Source: Salinilacustrithrix flava (GTDB taxonomy: Bacteria; Actinomycetota; Acidimicrobiia; Acidimicrobiales; Salinilacustritrichaceae). From it: a stretch of 64,000 nucleotides of DNA. Position 1 is the first letter of the stretch, and each line of letters begins with the position of its first letter. Shown here piece by piece: positions 1 through 12,907 of this stretch. A program made the translations under genes and the position numbers. The stretch covers positions 1,736,001 through 1,800,000 of the forward strand of contig NZ_CP133888.1 in NCBI RefSeq assembly GCF_041228405.1, in the 5' to 3' direction. Below the pieces are notes generated by a model. It was not told the DNA's origin. It saw only the letters and a program-made list of their open reading frames with translations, and searched no databases.

Positions 1-1610
1 TCCTCGGCGTCGACCCGAAGGAGGAGCTGCCGGTCCTGTACCTGCGCCTCCGCCACGCGGTCGTCGAGGACGGCGTCACCCTCGTCGAGGTCGTGCCCCA
101 TGCAACCGGCGTCACCGGCCTCGCTGCCCACTCGCTCGTGCACGGCCCCGGTGCCGTCGCCGACGTCGTGGCCCAGCTGCTGGCCGAGTCGCCCGCCGAT
201 GCCGGCGGCATCGGCGCCGCCGCCCTCGCCGCCGCCGGCACCGCCGTGCGGTCCGGTCCGGTCACCGTCATCCTCGGCCGGGGCAACCTCGCCGACCGCG
301 GCGACCTCGTGGCCTCGGCGGCCAGCCGCCTGGCCGAGGGCCTCGACGACGTCCGCTTCCTGTCCGGCCTGCGCCGCGGCAACGTGCACGGCGCCCTCGC
401 CGCCGGCCTGGCGCCGGGCATGCTCCCCGGCAGCGTCTCCCTCGACGACGGCCGCGAGTGGTTCCACGACCACTGGTCCACCGTGCCGAGCGACCGCGGG
501 CTCGACACCGAGGGCATCCTGAACGCTGCGGCCGACGGCAAGCTCGACGTCCTCGTCCTGCTCGGGGCCGATCCGCTGTCGGACTTCCCGGACCACGACC
601 TGGCCCGCCGGGCGCTGGCGGGGGCCCGCACCGTCGTGGCCGTCGACACCCTGCCGAACCCCTCGGTCCGCCAGGCCGACATCGTGCTGCCCGCCGCCGG
701 CTACGCCGAGTCGGACGGGACCACCACCAACATCGAGGGCCGCATCAGCCGCCTGTCCCAGAAGGTGACGCCCCCCGGCACCGCCCGCGCCGACTGGGTC
801 ATCGCCGCCGAGCTCGCGTACCGCCTCGGCGACGACCTCGGCCTCGAGAGCCTCGACGACGTCTTCGCCGAGCTCGCCCGGGTCGCCCCCTCGCACCACG
901 GCCTCACCGCGGAGGGCGTCGGCATCGACGGCGTGCTCGTACCGCTGGACCGAGACGACGCCCGCACCGACGCCCGCACCGCCGAGGACCCGGTCGGACT
1001 GCAGACCTCGGGCGGCGACGAGGAGCCCACCGCCGACGTCGATCCCGAGGCCGCGGAAGCGGCCGCCGAGGCCGAAGCCGCCGACACCGAGGCCGGCGAG
1101 GCCGAGGCGGAGGCCGAAGCGACCGAGGCCCAGGCCGACGCCGAAGCCGCCGACGCCGCCACGCCCGACGAGGGCGACGGCGTCGAGCCGGTCGCCGACG
1201 ACGAGGGCGAGCCGGCCGGACCGGGCCTGCCCGCACCCGTGCGGTTCTCGGCCACCGCGGTCGCCGTCCCGTCGCCGGACACCTACTCACTGCGCCTGCT
1301 CACCACGCGCAAGCTCTACGACCTCGGCACCACCACCCAGGCATCGCGCTCGCTGGCGAAGCTGGCGCCCGGCGCCGTGCTGCACCTGCACCCCCACGAC
1401 TTCGACCGCCTCGGCGTCGAGGCCGACGGCCAGGTCACCGTGTCCAACCGCGAGGGCGGTCGGGGCTCGGTCACCGTGCCGGTCCGCCCGTCGGGCACCG
1501 TGCCCAAGGGCGCAGCGCTGCTCGCGTTCCTCCAGCCCGGGGGCCAGGCCGCTGAGCTCATCGATGCCTCCGCCGTGGTCACCGATGTCCGCGTGGAGGT
1601 CGCCCGGTGA
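1..1610 (+). CDS. nuoG: NADH-quinone oxidoreductase subunit G, 3' part (5' end outside window)
   Basis: This is the C-terminal part of NuoG, the molybdopterin-oxidoreductase-like iron-sulfur subunit of the complex I NADH module. The frame is open from the window edge (first full codon at 3), so the GTG at 93 is internal. Visible are the family core around LGADPLSDFPDHD and the segment DIVLPAAGYAESDGTTTNIEGR typical of this family (nt 680-745), then a C-terminal dinucleotide-binding-like domain (nt 1290-1600). Between them, nt 955-1220 encode a low-complexity Ala/Glu/Asp linker that the family does not need. The stop overlaps the nuoH start (GTGA). The N-terminal ferredoxin-like part cannot be judged here. 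Confidence 0.9.
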   Translation, partial: LGVDPKEELPVLYLRLRHAVVEDGVTLVEVVPHATGVTGLAAHSLVHGPGAVADVVAQLLAESPADAGGIGAAALAAAGTAVRSGPVTVILGRGNLADRGDLVASAASRLAEGLDDVRFLSGLRRGNVHGALAAGLAPGMLPGSVSLDDGREWFHDHWSTVPSDRGLDTEGILNAAADGKLDVLVLLGADPLSDFPDHDLARRALAGARTVVAVDTLPNPSVRQADIVLPAAGYAESDGTTTNIEGRISRLSQKVTPPGTARADWVIAAELAYRLGDDLGLESLDDVFAELARVAPSHHGLTAEGVGIDGVLVPLDRDDARTDARTAEDPVGLQTSGGDEEPTADVDPEAAEAAAEAEAADTEAGEAEAEAEATEAQADAEAADAATPDEGDGVEPVADDEGEPAGPGLPAPVRFSATAVAVPSPDTYSLRLLTTRKLYDLGTTTQASRSLAKLAPGAVLHLHPHDFDRLGVEADGQVTVSNREGGRGSVTVPVRPSGTVPKGAALLAFLQPGGQAAELIDASAVVTDVRVEVAR

Positions 1611-2836
1611 TCGGGGCCATCTACGCACTGGACCCGCTCTACCTCGACGGGGTCGGCCTCGCCGAGGTCCTGATCACCCTGGGCAAGGTGCTCGTCACCT
1701 TCCTGATCCTGCTGCTCTCGGTCCTGTTCATGGTCTGGTTCGAGCGCAAGGTCATCGCCGACATGCAGAACCGCGTCGGTCCCAACCGGGCTGGCCCCTT
1801 CGGCCTCCTGCAGACCCTGGCCGACGGGCTGAAGCTGATCGTCAAGGAAGACCTGATCCCGAACCGCTCCCGGCGCTTCGTGTTCGCGCTGGCCCCGTTC
1901 CTGTCGGTCATCCCCGCGTTCCTCGTCTTCGCCGTGGTCCCCCTCGGCGGCACGTTCAGCGAGGGTGACCCCGGCATCGTCACCATCGCCGGCCACGAGA
2001 CCTTCGCCCAGCTGGCCGACCCGCCCATCGGCGTGCTCTGGATCCTGGCCGTGTCCTCCATCGGCGTCTACGGCGTGATGCTCGCCGGCTGGTCCTCCGG
2101 TTCGAAGTACCCGCTGCTCGGCTCGGTGCGCGCCACCGCCCAGATGGTGTCCTACGAGGCCGCCATGGGCCTGTCGATCGCCACCTTGATCATGACCACG
2201 GGCAGCCTCTCCACCCGCACGATGGTGTCGGTGCAGGCCGGCGAGGGCTTCGCCGGCTTCGTGCCCAACTGGAACGTCATCCTCACCGGCATCGTCCCCT
2301 TCGCCATCTTCTTCATCGCCGCCCTGGCCGAGACCAACCGGCCCCCCTTCGACCTGGTCGAGGCCGAGCAGGAGCTGGTCGGCGGCTTCCACACCGAGTA
2401 CTCCTCGATCCGCTTCGGCATGTTCTTCGTGGCCGAGTTCATGCACCCGGTCACCATGTCGGCCGTCATCGTCACCCTGTGGTTCGGCGGTCCCGCCGGC
2501 CCGCTGCTGCCCGGGTTCCTCGAACCGGTGTCGGGCGTCTTCTGGCTGGTGGCGAAGGTCTTCGTCTTCCTGTACATCTTCGTGCTCATCCGCGGCACGC
2601 TGCCCCGCTTCCGCTACGACCAGCTCATGGACCTGGGCTGGAAGGTCCTGATCCCGCTCCAGCTCGGCTGGCTCCTGCTGCTCGCCGCCCTCAACGTCGG
2701 GCGGGACGAGGGCTGGAACTACGCCGTCGTCATCGGCATCGGGTTCTTCGTCGTGGGCGGCGCCACGTTCTTCCTGCTGAGCCGAGCATCCGAGGTCTCG
2801 CGCCAGCGGCGCGAGCTGGGGGAGGTGGACGCCTGA
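1607..2836 (+). CDS. nuoH: NADH-quinone oxidoreductase subunit H, first copy
   Basis: The protein has 409 residues. NuoH is the membrane subunit that forms the quinone chamber between NuoB/D and the antiporter-like arm of complex I. The hallmark stretches are present: ERKVIADMQNRVGPNRAGP near residue 45, the ETNRPPFDLVEAEQELVGG loop near residue 245, and about eight hydrophobic helices. The GTG start overlaps the nuoG stop by 4 bp, indicating translational coupling. It is clearly divergent from the second NuoH at 14841, so the two are paralogous or separately acquired rather than a recent duplication. Confidence 0.97.
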   Translation: MIGAIYALDPLYLDGVGLAEVLITLGKVLVTFLILLLSVLFMVWFERKVIADMQNRVGPNRAGPFGLLQTLADGLKLIVKEDLIPNRSRRFVFALAPFLSVIPAFLVFAVVPLGGTFSEGDPGIVTIAGHETFAQLADPPIGVLWILAVSSIGVYGVMLAGWSSGSKYPLLGSVRATAQMVSYEAAMGLSIATLIMTTGSLSTRTMVSVQAGEGFAGFVPNWNVILTGIVPFAIFFIAALAETNRPPFDLVEAEQELVGGFHTEYSSIRFGMFFVAEFMHPVTMSAVIVTLWFGGPAGPLLPGFLEPVSGVFWLVAKVFVFLYIFVLIRGTLPRFRYDQLMDLGWKVLIPLQLGWLLLLAALNVGRDEGWNYAVVIGIGFFVVGGATFFLLSRASEVSRQRRELGEVDA

Positions 2837-3555
2837 TGGGATACCTCGACGGCTTCCTCGTCACGATCAAGAAGACCTTCGCCAAGGGCAGCCAGTCCGG
2901 TGAGAACGTCACCTCGCCCTACGTGAAGGACGAGGGCGGCAAGCGGGCCAAGCCCATCCGGCTGCACGGCCGCCACGTCCTCAACAAGTACGAGGACGGG
3001 ATGGAGAAGTGCATCGGGTGCGAGCTGTGCGCCGGCGTGTGCCCGGCCCGCTGCATCTACGTGCGCGGCGCCGACAACGACCCCGCCGATCCGGTGAGCC
3101 CCGGCGAGCGCTACGGCTTCATCTACGAGATCAACTACCTGCGCTGCATCCACTGCGACCTGTGCGTGGAGGCCTGCCCCACCGAGGCCATCACCGAGAG
3201 CAAGCTGTTCGAGTTCTCGTTCACGAACCGCCAGGACGCGATCTACACCAAGGACGAGCTGGTCGTCGACGACGACGGCAACCCCCGCCAGCTGCCCTGG
3301 GAGGACTGGTCCGACGCCGGCCTCGTGCAGCCCCACACCTCGGCATGGATGCGAGCCACCGCCCCCTCCGGCGACGCCGACTTCGAGGGCATCGTGGCCT
3401 GGGCCGGGGAGCTCGGCTGGGGCGAGCGTGCGCCCGAGCTCGGCCAGCGCGCGGATGGCCACGACGCCGGCGACGACGTCTCGCTCGAGCCGTCCACGGC
3501 TCGAGGCGTGGCCGCCCACGACGACGCCACCCAGACCGAGGAGGGCACCCACTGA
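2836..3555 (+). CDS. nuoI: NADH-quinone oxidoreductase subunit I, first copy
   Basis: The protein has 239 residues. NuoI carries two 4Fe-4S clusters (N6a/N6b) passing electrons from the peripheral arm to NuoB. Both ferredoxin motifs are visible: CIGCELCAGVCP near residue 58 and CIHCDLCVEACP near residue 103. The ATG overlaps the nuoH stop by one base (TGATG). The C-terminus is extended by about 60 polar residues compared with the short second copy at 15878. Confidence 0.97.
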   Translation: MGYLDGFLVTIKKTFAKGSQSGENVTSPYVKDEGGKRAKPIRLHGRHVLNKYEDGMEKCIGCELCAGVCPARCIYVRGADNDPADPVSPGERYGFIYEINYLRCIHCDLCVEACPTEAITESKLFEFSFTNRQDAIYTKDELVVDDDGNPRQLPWEDWSDAGLVQPHTSAWMRATAPSGDADFEGIVAWAGELGWGERAPELGQRADGHDAGDDVSLEPSTARGVAAHDDATQTEEGTH

Positions 3556-4169
3556 TGGAGACCTTCGTCTTCTTCGTCGCGGCCGCCATCTGCCTCGCCG
3601 GCGCGCTCGGGGTCGTGCTCTCGAAGAACCCGGTGCACTCGGCGCTGTCCCTCGTCGGCACCCTCTTCGGCGTGGCGGTCCTCTTCGTGGCCCAGAACGC
3701 CAACTTCCTGGCTGCGGTGCAGGTGATCATCTACGCCGGCGCCATCGTCGTGCTGTTCCTGTTCGTGATCATGCTGCTCGGCGTGGACCGGGCCGAGAAC
3801 CTCTCGGTCGACCCCCTCGTCGGCCAGCGCGCCGCGGCCATCGTGGCCGGCGTCGCCATCTTCGCCCTGCCCGTCGCCGCCCTCGCCACCACCGGCTGGG
3901 ACGCCACCGGCGCCATCGCCAACCTCGGCTCGGTGTCCGACTCGGCGGTGCCCGACGTCGAGGGCATCGGCCGGGTGCTGTTCACCCGCTACATCTTCGC
4001 CCTCGAGATCACCTCGATCCTGCTGGCCATCGCCGTGGTTGGTGCCGTGATGCTGGCCAAGAAGAGCCCCAAGGCAGCCGACATGATCGTCGACCTGCCC
4101 GCCCGCCCGACGTCGACCGACGCCGACGCCGCCAGCGCCGACGCCACCTCCGAGGAGGGCACCGCCTGA
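3555..4169 (+). CDS. nuoJ: NADH-quinone oxidoreductase subunit J, first copy
   Basis: The protein has 204 residues and about five membrane helices. The conserved NuoJ stretch NPVHSALSLVG and the helix VQVIIYAGAIVVLFLFVIML (residues about 57-77) identify it. NuoJ lies at the heel of the membrane arm and contributes the conformational switch helix TM3. The start overlaps the nuoI stop by one base (TGATG), as is usual in this operon. The tail is Ala/Ser/Asp-rich. Confidence 0.96.
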   Translation: METFVFFVAAAICLAGALGVVLSKNPVHSALSLVGTLFGVAVLFVAQNANFLAAVQVIIYAGAIVVLFLFVIMLLGVDRAENLSVDPLVGQRAAAIVAGVAIFALPVAALATTGWDATGAIANLGSVSDSAVPDVEGIGRVLFTRYIFALEITSILLAIAVVGAVMLAKKSPKAADMIVDLPARPTSTDADAASADATSEEGTA

Positions 4170-4486
4170 TGCTGCTCGCTGCGGGCGTGGAGCCCTCCTG
4201 GTACCTGGTCCTGGCCTCGGCGCTGTTCGCCATCGGCGCCACCGGCCTGCTCGTGCGGCGCAACCCGCTCGTGATGTTCATGTGCGTCGAGCTCATGCTC
4301 AACGCCGTCACGCTCACCTTCGTCACGTTCTCGCGCATGCTCGACGACATCGGCGGCCAGGCGGTCGTCGTGTTCGTGCTCGTGGTCGCGGCCGCCGAGG
4401 TCGTGGTCGGCCTCGGGATCATCGTGGCCATCATGCGACGGCGCCCCGACGCGACCGCCGACGACCTGGCTCTCCTCAAGGGATAG
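4169..4486 (+). CDS. nuoK: NADH-quinone oxidoreductase subunit K, first copy
   Basis: The protein has 105 residues, the usual NuoK length, with three membrane helices. The family signature MFMCVELMLNAVTL contains the membrane glutamate of helix 2, and a second glutamate lies in the AAAEVVVGLGIIV helix. Both belong to the proton path between NuoJ/NuoA and NuoN. The ATG overlaps the nuoJ stop. Confidence 0.96.
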   Translation: MLLAAGVEPSWYLVLASALFAIGATGLLVRRNPLVMFMCVELMLNAVTLTFVTFSRMLDDIGGQAVVVFVLVVAAAEVVVGLGIIVAIMRRRPDATADDLALLKG

Positions 4487-4495
4487 GCGACAAGC

Positions 4496-8291
<3,796 letters not shown>

Positions 8292-8295
<4 letters not shown>

Positions 8296-9851
8296 CCATG
8301 CACGCGCTGCTCGCGAACCTGACCGCGCCGCTCCAGGCGGCCGACGAGGCCTTCGACCCGATCCCGACGCCCGAGATCGAGTGGTTCACGATCGTCCCGC
8401 TGCTCGTGCTCGTCGGCGCCGCGCTCGGCCTGATGACGCTCACGGCGATCACCCGCCGGCCCCTGTTCGGCGGCTTCTACCCCCTCGCCACCTCGGTGGC
8501 CGCCATCGGCGCCGCTGTGTGCACGTGGCCGATCTGGGACCGCATCCAGGACCCCGAGCGGGGCCCGTTCACCGCCCTCGCCGGCGCGATCGGCGTCGAC
8601 GGCTTCTCGGTGTTCATGACCGTGGTGATCTGCTCGTCGGTGGTCGTCGCCGCCCTGCTGGCCGACGGCTACCTGAAGCGAGAGGGCCTCGACGGCCCCG
8701 AGCTCTACGTGCTGCTCCTGCTCTCCGCATCCGGCGGCGTCGTGATGGCCGCGGCCAACGACCTCATCGTGCTGTTCCTCGGCCTGGAGATCCTCTCGCT
8801 CGCCGTCTACACCCTCGCCGCCATGCACCTGCGCCGGGTCACCTCCCAGGAGGCCGGCATCAAGTACTTCGTGCTCGGCTCGTTCGCCTCGGCGTTCCTG
8901 CTCTACGGCATCGCCCTCACCTACGGCGCCACCGGCAGCACCAACCTGGTCGAGATCCTCAGCTACCTCACCCAGGTCGCCCTGTTCGACAACGGCCTGC
9001 TGCTCGCCGGCATGGCCATGCTGCTCGTCGGCCTGCTGTTCAAGGTGGCCGCCGCCCCCTTCCACGCCTGGACCCCGGACGTGTACCAGGGCGCCCCCTC
9101 GCCGGTGGTGGCCTACATGGCCTCCGGCGTGAAGGCAGCCGGGTTCGCCGGCCTCATCCGGGTGCTCTACCTCGGGTTCCAGACCTACCGGGTCGACTGG
9201 CAGCCGGTGATCTACGCCGTGGCCATCCTCACCCTGCTCGTCGGTGCCCTGATGGCCGTCGTCCAGACCGACGTGAAGCGGATGCTGGCGTACTCCTCGA
9301 TCAACCACGCCGGCTTCGTCCTCGTCGCCGTCCAGGCCGCGACCGAGCGGGGCGTGCAGGCGTCGATGTTCTACCTGGCCAGCTACACGTTCCTCGTCGG
9401 CGGCAGCTTCGCCATCATCACCATCGTCGGACGCACCGGCGACGACCGCCACTCCCTCGACGACTACCGGGGCCTGGCCAAGGCCCGACCAGCGCTGGCC
9501 CTCGTGTTCGCCCTGCTGCTGTTCAGCCAGGCGGGCGTGCCCTTCACCAGCGGCTTCTTCGCGAAGTTCTACGCCATCGCCGCTGCGGTGGACGCCGGCT
9601 CGTACCCGCTGGCCGCGGTGGCGATGCTCACCGCCGTCATCGCCGCCTTCCTGTACCTGCGGATCACGGTGTCGATGTTCCTCGGCGACGTCGACGACGC
9701 CGACATCCCCGAGCGGCGCACGCTGCCGGTGCCGGTCGGCGCCGCCATCGCGCTGGTCATCTGCGTGGTCGTGACCCTCGGTGTGGGCATCTTCCCGCAC
9801 GTGCTCACCGGCCCCGCCGGCGACGCCACCGCGGTCCTCGTCGGCTTCTGA
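8292..9851 (+). CDS. nuoN: NADH-quinone oxidoreductase subunit N, first copy
   Basis: The protein has 519 residues. It is the third antiporter-like subunit, adjacent to NuoK. The markers are FLGLEILSLAVYTLAAM, PFHAWTPDVYQGAPSPVVAYM and QTDVKRMLAYSSINHAGF. The GTG at 8292 overlaps the nuoM stop (GTGA). An ATG two codons later at 8298 is an equally possible start. It is the last recognisable complex I gene of this cluster, but the following two genes are close enough to be cotranscribed. Confidence 0.96.
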
Positions 9852-9864
9852 CCCGCCGCCGGCC

Positions 9865-10206
9865 GTGGCATCCATCCAGTCGGCCGGCGACGTCGTCGAG
9901 GTCGACGACGTGCTCGTCACCATCTCGCCCCGCACGGGCCGCCTGGCCCGACGGCGCTCCACGCTCGACGCGCCCGTGACGTGGCCGGCGCCGCGCACCA
10001 CCGTCACGCTGCACCGCACCGACACCACCGGCCAATGGCAGGCCTGGTTCACCTACGAGGGCCAGACGGTCACCCTCGTGTTCCCGCCCAAGCGCCTCGA
10101 CGACCTCGTCGCCTTCGCGGAGGCCCACCTCGGGGGCATGACCAACACCGTGCTGGACGCCGAACAGGACCGGCTCGCCCGCCGCGCCGAGGACCGGTCC
10201 CGGTGA
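9865..10206 (+). CDS. Small hypothetical protein in the nuo operon
   Basis: I do not recognise this 113-residue soluble protein. It begins at a GTG 13 bp after nuoN and overlaps the next gene by 4 bp, so it is probably cotranscribed. It has no signal peptide, membrane helix or cysteine. It is rich in beta-type residues (SAGDVVEVDDVLVTISPRTG, WQAWFTYEGQTVTLVFPP) and ends in a charged helix. A start in the same frame further upstream (9781) would run into nuoN and is unlikely. Confidence 0.6.
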   Translation: MASIQSAGDVVEVDDVLVTISPRTGRLARRRSTLDAPVTWPAPRTTVTLHRTDTTGQWQAWFTYEGQTVTLVFPPKRLDDLVAFAEAHLGGMTNTVLDAEQDRLARRAEDRSR

Positions 10207-10958
10207 CCATCGCCGAGGCCGTGCTGATCGCCGTCGCCGGGTTCCTCGCCGGCGGCGTCAACGCGGTCGCCGGCGGCGGGTCCCTCATCTCGTTCCCGGC
10301 CCTCGTCGCCGCCGGGCTGCCGACCCTCGACGCCAACGTCACCAACACCACGGCGGTGTGGCCCGGCTACCTGGGCAGCGCCGCGGCCTACCGCAGCGAG
10401 CTGCGCACCCAGGGCGCCCGCCTCCGGGGGCTCGCCGTCACCTCCGTGCTCGGCGCCGGAGCCGGCTCCGCGATCCTGCTCGTCGCCCCCGACGCCGTCT
10501 TCGACGCGGTGGTCCCGTTCCTGGTGCTCGCCGGCTCGGTGCTGCTCGCCCTCCAGCCCCGCATCGCCAAGGCGGTGCTGGCCCGCACCGAGGCCGGCGG
10601 CCAGGGCCAGACCGCGCAGCTCCACGTGGCCATCTTCCTGGCCGCCGTGTACGGCGCCTACTTCGGTGGCGGCCTGGGCGTGATCCTGCTCGCCGTGCTC
10701 GGCATCTTCGTCGCCGACCACCTCCAGCGGCTCAACGGGCTCAAGGCTGCCGTCTCCCTGCTGGTCAACACCGTGGCACTGGTCGCGTTCGCCCTGTTCG
10801 GCCCGGTCGACTGGGGTGCGGTGGCCATCGTCGCCCCGGCGAGCCTGCTCGGCGGCTACGTCGGCGGCCGCCTGGCCCGACGCCTGTCGCCCGACGTCCT
10901 GCGCACCACCATCGTCGTGTTCGGCGTCGTCGTCGCCATCTGGCTCGCGCTGCGGTGA
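10203..10958 (+). CDS. TauE/SafE family membrane permease
   Basis: The protein has 251 residues and about eight hydrophobic helices. The N-terminal signature FLAGGVNAVAGGGSLISFPA and its repeat in the second half (YGAYFGGGLGVILLAVLG) are typical of the TauE/SafE (DUF81) family of sulfite, sulfoacetate or other organosulfonate exporters. The substrate cannot be inferred. The GTG start overlaps the preceding small gene (GTGA), placing it at the end of the first nuo transcription unit. Confidence 0.85.
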   Translation: MTIAEAVLIAVAGFLAGGVNAVAGGGSLISFPALVAAGLPTLDANVTNTTAVWPGYLGSAAAYRSELRTQGARLRGLAVTSVLGAGAGSAILLVAPDAVFDAVVPFLVLAGSVLLALQPRIAKAVLARTEAGGQGQTAQLHVAIFLAAVYGAYFGGGLGVILLAVLGIFVADHLQRLNGLKAAVSLLVNTVALVAFALFGPVDWGAVAIVAPASLLGGYVGGRLARRLSPDVLRTTIVVFGVVVAIWLALR

Positions 10959-11046
10959 GCCGATCCCGGCTCCGCCAGCGCGGTTGCGTGACCGATGTCA
11001 TAGATTTCCGGCGAACGGCGGGCGGGGCTGGAGCGTCTCATCGGTG

Positions 11047-11916
11047 ATGGCGAAACCACGATCCCCCCACCGCCGCCCGGGTGCCCGCGCCGCGCTGCTC
11101 CTCGCCATCGGCGTGGCCCTCGGCTTCAGCGGCTACCACGCCCTGCGCTCCCTCGACGTCGCCGACACCGAGGCCACCGCGGTCGACGGTGGTGCCCCCA
11201 CCACCACGGTCCCGGTCACGGCTCCCCCGACCACCGAGGCGCCCACCACCACGACCACCGTCGCGCCGACCACGACGGCACCGGCCACCACGGCACCGAC
11301 CACCACGGCACCGACCACGACCACGACCACGTCGCCGCCGGCCACGGTGCCCGCACCGCCCACGTACCGCAGCGGCGACGAGGGGCCGGAGGTGGCCGCC
11401 CTGCAGGAGCGCCTCCTCGCCCTGGGGTTCTGGGTGCCGGTCGTCGACGGCGACTACGGGTCGGTGACCCAGCAGGCGGTCATGGCCTTCCAGAAGCACG
11501 CCGGCCTGTCCCGCGACGGCATCGCCGGACCGGCGACCATGGCCGCCCTCGACACGGCCGGCCCGGTGGCGGCCCGAGAGGGCGGTGACCACGTCGAGCT
11601 CGACCTCGAGCGCCAGCTCCTCATCGTCGTGCGCGGTGGGCGCACCCTCGCGTTCAACACCTCCACCGGCACCACCGGCTGGCGCACGCCCCCGGGCCGC
11701 TTCACCGTCCAGCGGGAGATCGACGGCGTGCGCGAGGCCCCGCTCGGCGACCTGTACCGGCCCAAGTACTTCAACGCCGGCATCGCCGTGCACGGCTCGC
11801 CGAGCATCCCCGGCCACCCTGCCTCCCACGGCTGCGCGCGGGTCCACGACCGGGTGATGGACCTGCTCTGGGCGGAGGGCCTGATGCCCGTCGGGACGCC
11901 GGTCTGGGTGTACTGA
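11047..11916 (+). CDS. L,D-transpeptidase with peptidoglycan-binding domain
   Basis: The protein has 289 residues and acts in the cell envelope. In order: a basic N-terminus and a membrane or signal helix (residues about 14-35), a Thr/Pro/Ala-rich linker (about 45-105), a PG_binding_1 domain (about 108-170, with GPEVAALQERLLALGF), and a YkuD catalytic domain. The YkuD domain has HGSPSIPGHPASHGCARVHD near residues 246-267; the Cys in SHGC is the expected nucleophile forming 3-3 cross-links. Start ATG 11047 (GTG 11044 is also possible). It appears to be a single-gene unit between the two complex I clusters. Confidence 0.9.
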   Translation: MAKPRSPHRRPGARAALLLAIGVALGFSGYHALRSLDVADTEATAVDGGAPTTTVPVTAPPTTEAPTTTTTVAPTTTAPATTAPTTTAPTTTTTTSPPATVPAPPTYRSGDEGPEVAALQERLLALGFWVPVVDGDYGSVTQQAVMAFQKHAGLSRDGIAGPATMAALDTAGPVAAREGGDHVELDLERQLLIVVRGGRTLAFNTSTGTTGWRTPPGRFTVQREIDGVREAPLGDLYRPKYFNAGIAVHGSPSIPGHPASHGCARVHDRVMDLLWAEGLMPVGTPVWVY

Positions 11917-12027
11917 GACCGGTCCTCGACCGTCCGGAGGGCCCCGAATTCAGGCCCCGATGGGGGGTCTGGGGCCCGGTTGGGCGATCTTGGCCCACTT
12001 CTGCACCGGTCAGTAGGGTGCCCCTCC
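11917..12027 (+). promoter_or_regulatory. Leaderless promoter of the second complex I operon
   Basis: TTGGCC at 11990-11995 and TAGGGT at 12014-12019 are separated by 18 bp. The -10 box ends 8 bp before the nuoA GTG at 12028, so transcription should begin at or next to the start codon. There is no Shine-Dalgarno sequence upstream of nuoA, which fits a leaderless mRNA. The upstream part (11937-11980) is rich in short GGCCCC/GGGGCC inverted repeats that may end the preceding transpeptidase transcript. Confidence 0.55.
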
Positions 12028-12393
12028 GTGTCGGAGTTCCTCCGTAATTACCTGACGGTTGCCATCTTCGGTGGCGTTGCGGTCGCGCTCCTGGCGGGCG
12101 TCCTCGGCCTCGGCTCGCTGATCCGCCCGACCCGTCGCCAGGAAGGCAAGTACAAGAACTACGAGTCCGGCGTGGATCCGGTCGGCGACACGTGGTCGCA
12201 GAGCCAGATCCGGTACTACATCTTCGCCCTGATGTTCGTGATCTTCGACGTGGAGGCGGTCTTCATCTTCCCGTGGGCCACCCGCGTCGAGGAGTACGGC
12301 GTCTACGGCCTCGTCCTGATGCTGATCTTCATCTTCATCCTCACCCTTGGCCTCGTGCACGCGTGGCGCAAGGGTGTCCTGCGCTGGATCTAG
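12028..12393 (+). CDS. nuoA: NADH-quinone oxidoreductase subunit A (second complex I)
   Basis: The protein has 121 residues and three membrane helices. The NuoA signature is present: YESGVDPVGDTW in the first loop and FALMFVIFDVEAVFIFPWA in helix 2 with the acidic pair D-E. It is a small membrane subunit next to the quinone site. I chose the GTG at 12028 because a -10 box ends 8 bp upstream and because family alignments start there; an in-frame upstream ATG at 11980 would lie inside the promoter. Confidence 0.93.
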   Translation: MSEFLRNYLTVAIFGGVAVALLAGVLGLGSLIRPTRRQEGKYKNYESGVDPVGDTWSQSQIRYYIFALMFVIFDVEAVFIFPWATRVEEYGVYGLVLMLIFIFILTLGLVHAWRKGVLRWI

Positions 12394-12406
12394 GAGAGGG
12401 AACCCC

Positions 12407-12907
12407 ATGGGTCTGGTCGAGAGCGGCAAGCTCCCGAAGCCGCTCACGCAGCTGCTCAACACGTCACGCAAGTACTCCCTCTGGATGTACCAGTGGGGCC
12501 TCGCGTGCTGCGCCATCGAGATGGCGGCCGCCATGGCCGGCCCGCGCTTCGACATCATGCGTCTCGGCGTCATCCCGCTGCCGGCGTCGCCGCGCCAGTC
12601 CGACCTGCTCTGCGTCTCGGGCACGGTCACCGACAAGATGGTCCCGGCTGTGCGGCGCCTGTGGGAGCAGATGCCCGACCCGAAGTACGTGATCTCCATG
12701 GGCTCCTGCGCCAACTGCGGCGGGCCGTACTGGGACAGCTACTCGGTGACCAAGGGCGTCGACCAGGTCATCCCGGTCGATGTCTACGTGCCCGGCTGCC
12801 CGCCCCGGCCCGAGGCGCTGCTCGAGGGCGTGGTGCTGCTCCAGGAGCGCATCCAGAACGAGGACATGGCCGACAAGTGGCGAGGTGATCCCATTGTCGT
12901 CAGCTGA
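12407..12907 (+). CDS. nuoB: NADH-quinone oxidoreductase subunit B (second complex I)
   Basis: The protein has 166 residues. NuoB holds cluster N2, the last iron-sulfur centre before quinone. The tandem-Cys motif lies in GLACCAIEMAA (residues about 32-42), with further ligands in SMGSCANCGGPY and VPGCPPRPEALLEG. A GAGAGG ribosome-binding site precedes ATG 12407, 13 bp after nuoA. No other nuoB is visible in this window, because the start of the first cluster lies outside it. Confidence 0.96.
   Translation: MGLVESGKLPKPLTQLLNTSRKYSLWMYQWGLACCAIEMAAAMAGPRFDIMRLGVIPLPASPRQSDLLCVSGTVTDKMVPAVRRLWEQMPDPKYVISMGSCANCGGPYWDSYSVTKGVDQVIPVDVYVPGCPPRPEALLEGVVLLQERIQNEDMADKWRGDPIVVS

Noticed and set aside
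10959..11046. Promoter for the L,D-transpeptidase from TTGCGT and TAGATT
   Set aside because: The two boxes are only 11 bp apart, too close for a functional -35/-10 pair; no better pair was found.
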